Shown in pieces: positions 62,024 to 64,000 of a stretch of DNA of 64,000 nucleotides (its first letter is position 1; each line of letters starts with the position of its first letter). This stretch comes from Streptomyces sp. P3 (lineage in GTDB: Bacteria; Actinomycetota; Actinomycetes; Streptomycetales; Streptomycetaceae): assembly GCF_003032475.1 (NCBI RefSeq), contig NZ_CP028369.1, forward strand, positions 2,852,001 to 2,916,000, written 5' to 3'. The notes under the pieces are model-generated. The model searched no databases. It was given only the letters and a program-made list of their open reading frames with translations, and was not told where the DNA came from. A program made the translations under genes and the position numbers.

Positions 62024-62854
62024 ATGGCCGAGCACCGGCAGTCCAGGAAGCGCAGATACATCACGTGGGGCGTCGCCGGCGCGGCCGTCCTCGCGGGGGC
62101 CGGGATAGCGGCTCAGACCTCGATGGCGGCCACCGTCTGGCCCGCCCAGAAGACGTACACCGGGCGCGCCTTCGACGCCTGCACCGCGCCTTCGCTTGCC
62201 GCGATGAAGGCGTGGAAGACCGACGGTTACTACGGGGGCGCCGCCGTCTACATCGGCGGCAAGAACCGCGGTTGCGCGCAGCCCAACCTGACCGCGTCCT
62301 GGGTGAAGTCGGTCAACACGCTCGGCTGGAAGCTCATCCCCCTCTACGTGGGCGCGCAACCGCCGTGCCAGACCGGCTCCAGCCCCGAGAAGATCACCGC
62401 CTCCACGGCCACCTCCCTGGGCGCGACCGACGCGGCGGACGCCGTCACCAAGGCGTCCGCTCTCGGCATGAAGGCGGGCAGCCCGGTCTACCTCGACATG
62501 GAGGCGTACGACATCACGAACAAGTCGTGCAACGACGCCGTGCTGGCCTACGTCCGCTCCTTCAGCAAGACGCTGCGCGCCAAGACGTACCGGGCCGGCT
62601 ACTACGGGTTCAGCAGCTCCAGCGCCAAGGCGATCGCCACCGCGACGAACAAGACGGACCTGCCGGGCAACCTCTGGTACGCGCTGTGGGACAAGAAGGA
62701 CACCACGACCACGGACTGGCCGTGGGGCGCCACCCAGTTCACCGGCCACAGCCGCGGCCACCAGTACCTGGTCAACAGCAAGGAGACCCGCGGCGGTTAC
62801 ACGATCACCGTGGACCGCGACTCCTGGGACGCGCCGGTCGCCCTGGTCGGCTGA
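62024..62854 (+). CDS. Secreted glycoside-hydrolase-like protein (DUF1906, Rv2525c-like)
   Basis: A 276-residue secreted protein. The signal sequence opens with RKRRYITWGVAGAAVLAGAG and ends near TSMAA; the Arg pair suggests Tat export, as for Rv2525c. The mature part fits a DUF1906 TIM-barrel: GRAFDACTAPSLAAMKAWK, YYGGAAVYIGG, GWKLIPLYVGAQ, AGSPVYLDMEAYD (the acidic strand), YRAGYYGFSS and WPWGATQFTGH. The fold is related to GH25 lysozymes, so a wall-directed role is likely. The ATG at 62024 follows GGGGTGGGGAT. Confidence 0.88.
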   Translation: MAEHRQSRKRRYITWGVAGAAVLAGAGIAAQTSMAATVWPAQKTYTGRAFDACTAPSLAAMKAWKTDGYYGGAAVYIGGKNRGCAQPNLTASWVKSVNTLGWKLIPLYVGAQPPCQTGSSPEKITASTATSLGATDAADAVTKASALGMKAGSPVYLDMEAYDITNKSCNDAVLAYVRSFSKTLRAKTYRAGYYGFSSSSAKAIATATNKTDLPGNLWYALWDKKDTTTTDWPWGATQFTGHSRGHQYLVNSKETRGGYTITVDRDSWDAPVALVG

Positions 62855-63034
62855 GAGCGTCCCGGACCCGCCCGGCCGACCGTTCGCACCGACGAGCGGG
62901 CGCGGACGGGCGCGGCGGTGCCGGAAGTCCTGGTGAATCGTTGGTCGAATGGGTTGGCCGCAGCCGCGCCACTGCCTAACATCGATCACCGCAAGACCTT
63001 GTGCACCGCCGCACAATCTCCTCGGGAGGCTTCC

Positions 63035-63679
63035 TTGCACCGCCGTCGTCGCACCGCGCTCCTGCTGTCCGCCGCGATCGCGGCGGCCCCTCTCCTCACC
63101 GCCTGCGGCAACGACGCGCATCCGGGCGCGGCGGCCGTCGTGGGCGGTCAGCGGATCACCGTCGCGCAGCTGGAGAGCCGGGTGGACGAGGTGCGCGCCG
63201 CGCAGCGCGCGGCCGTCACCGACGACACCCAGTACGCGCAGGCCGTCGGTCAGACCGGCGGGCTCGCCCGGGACACCCTGCACGGCATGGTCCTCGACCG
63301 GGTGCTGCACCGCGCCGCCGAGGACGCGGGCATCACGGTCACCCCCCGCGAGGTCCAGGAGATGCGGACCGGCCTGGAACAGCAGGCGGGCGGTGCGAAG
63401 GGCCTGGAGACGGCGTGGCTGCAGCAGTACGGCATCCCGGCGCAGCGCCTCGACGAGAACCTCCGCCTCCAGCTGGAGGCCCAGAAACTCGCCGCCCAGC
63501 TCGGCACGAACACCAGCCAGCCCGCCTTCTGGAACGCCCTGTCCAAGGCGTCCACGTCCCTCGGCGTCGACCTCAACCCGCGCTACGGCAGCTGGGACGA
63601 GCAGAAGGTCGCCCGCGTCGACGCGAAGACCCCGTGGGTGCGGGAGGTCACGGCGACCGGGACCAAGCAGACGACATGA
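63035..63679 (+). CDS. SurA-like N-terminal domain lipoprotein
   Basis: A 214-residue lipoprotein starting at TTG 63035, chosen because GGGAGG lies five bases upstream and the signal sequence (LHRRRRTALLLSAAIAAAPL, then LTACG lipobox) begins there. The mature part AAAVVGGQRITVAQLESRVDEV and the helical DRVLHRAAEDAGITVTPREVQEM resemble the N-terminal chaperone domain of SurA/PrsA without a visible PPIase domain. It probably assists folding of exported proteins at the cell surface. It is followed 165 bp later by mazG. Confidence 0.85.
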   Translation: MHRRRRTALLLSAAIAAAPLLTACGNDAHPGAAAVVGGQRITVAQLESRVDEVRAAQRAAVTDDTQYAQAVGQTGGLARDTLHGMVLDRVLHRAAEDAGITVTPREVQEMRTGLEQQAGGAKGLETAWLQQYGIPAQRLDENLRLQLEAQKLAAQLGTNTSQPAFWNALSKASTSLGVDLNPRYGSWDEQKVARVDAKTPWVREVTATGTKQTT

Positions 63680-63843
63680 CCTGCTTTCGACGTGCCCCCG
63701 CGCCATCCATGTGACGTTGTGCGATCGACGTGAGGTGCGGCCGACGCACCCACGGCCGACGTGACCATGTGATCGTGTGACCGGCGGGCCTGCCCTGTGG
63801 ACGACTCCTGGGGTCGCCGGCGGACGTGGGTTACGTTCGGGGT

Positions 63844-64000
63844 GTGAACGCAATCAGCTCCGCCGATGCCGACGTCGCAGTCCCCGCCCCGGGTCGCGTC
63901 GTCCTGCTCACCACCAGCCACCGCGTCGCCCCCGGTCTGCTCTCCTGGCCCGCCTGGCAGGCCCTGCGCGCGGCGGACCGGGTGCTGTGCGCGGACGGCG
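63844..64000 (+). CDS. mazG: Nucleoside triphosphate pyrophosphohydrolase MazG, 5' end (cut by window edge)
   Basis: Only 52 codons are visible, beginning at GTG 63844 and containing GRVVLLTTSHRVAPGLLSWP and then LRAADRVLCADG. In Streptomyces this TSHRVAPGLLSWPAW start precedes the MazG catalytic domain that hydrolyses NTPs to NMPs. The family call rests on this N-terminal signature and the position after a SurA-like gene; the catalytic residues lie outside the window. Confidence 0.75.
   Translation, partial: MNAISSADADVAVPAPGRVVLLTTSHRVAPGLLSWPAWQALRAADRVLCADG

Noticed and set aside
61830..62108. 92-codon frame overlapping the DUF1906 gene start
   Set aside because: No ribosome-binding site or recognisable motif, and it overlaps the signal sequence of a well supported gene.

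Overview
The window reads as chromosomal DNA from a Streptomyces-type actinobacterium. GC is very high, codons are strongly G/C-ending, GTG and TTG starts are common, and many gene pairs overlap by ATGA, GTGA or TGATG. The gene set is one expected in Streptomyces: Pmt mannosyltransferase, RpfB, a galTEK cluster, PQQ-propeller membrane proteins, SUKH proteins, LuxR-type regulators and Mfd. No rRNA or CRISPR array was seen. One tRNA gene (Gln, UUG) lies at 36.8 kb.

Layout. 0-15.4 kb: a penicillin-binding protein (cut by the window edge), Pmt, RsmI, a zinc-ribbon protein, TatD nuclease, RpfB, RsmA, IspE, a Uma2-like protein, a Uup-like ABC-F ATPase and two tandem PQQ-propeller proteins. 15.4-25.5 kb: two LuxR-type response regulators (one without the phospho-acceptor Asp), a sodium/solute symporter divergent from galT-galE-galK, GNAT proteins and a MarR regulator. 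25.6-36.7 kb: a MarR-flanked methyltransferase/VOC pair, a CsbD-like protein, a desaturase-TetR pair, PEP carboxylase, Pth, ribosomal protein L25, Prs and GlmU. 36.7-46 kb: tRNA-Gln overlapped by a frameshifted HTH/homing-nuclease-like gene, an orphan histidine kinase, a block of toxin- and immunity-type proteins (SUKH-3, YwqJ-like deaminase, WHH nuclease-SUKH fusion, deaminase-SUKH-4 fusion) and a coiled-coil protein. 46-54 kb: an ABC exporter pair behind a leader with two mutually exclusive stems, then Mfd.

The most striking feature is a 6.2-kb element at 54621-60825. It splits a secreted HNH-nuclease lipoprotein gene. It has 10-bp terminal inverted repeats (TTATCTCTAT), a CTCGCG direct repeat at both junctions, and three ATGA-overlapping genes with Tn554-type tnpA-tnpB-tnpC architecture (two tyrosine recombinases and a small coiled-coil protein). 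Joining the two flanks restores a 246-residue HNH open frame exactly. The element carries its own intact homologue of the gene it breaks, with different codons at the position equivalent to the insertion point. It therefore looks like a site-specific transposon that brings a substitute for its target gene. A second cargo gene (probably the DUF6183 family) lies beside it.

The + strand is clearly C-rich from about 25.6 to 36.7 kb and G-rich from about 37.6 to 42 kb, whichever way the genes point. The switch falls beside the tRNA-Gln/HTH locus. All identifications rest on reading motifs and gene order; no database search was run.
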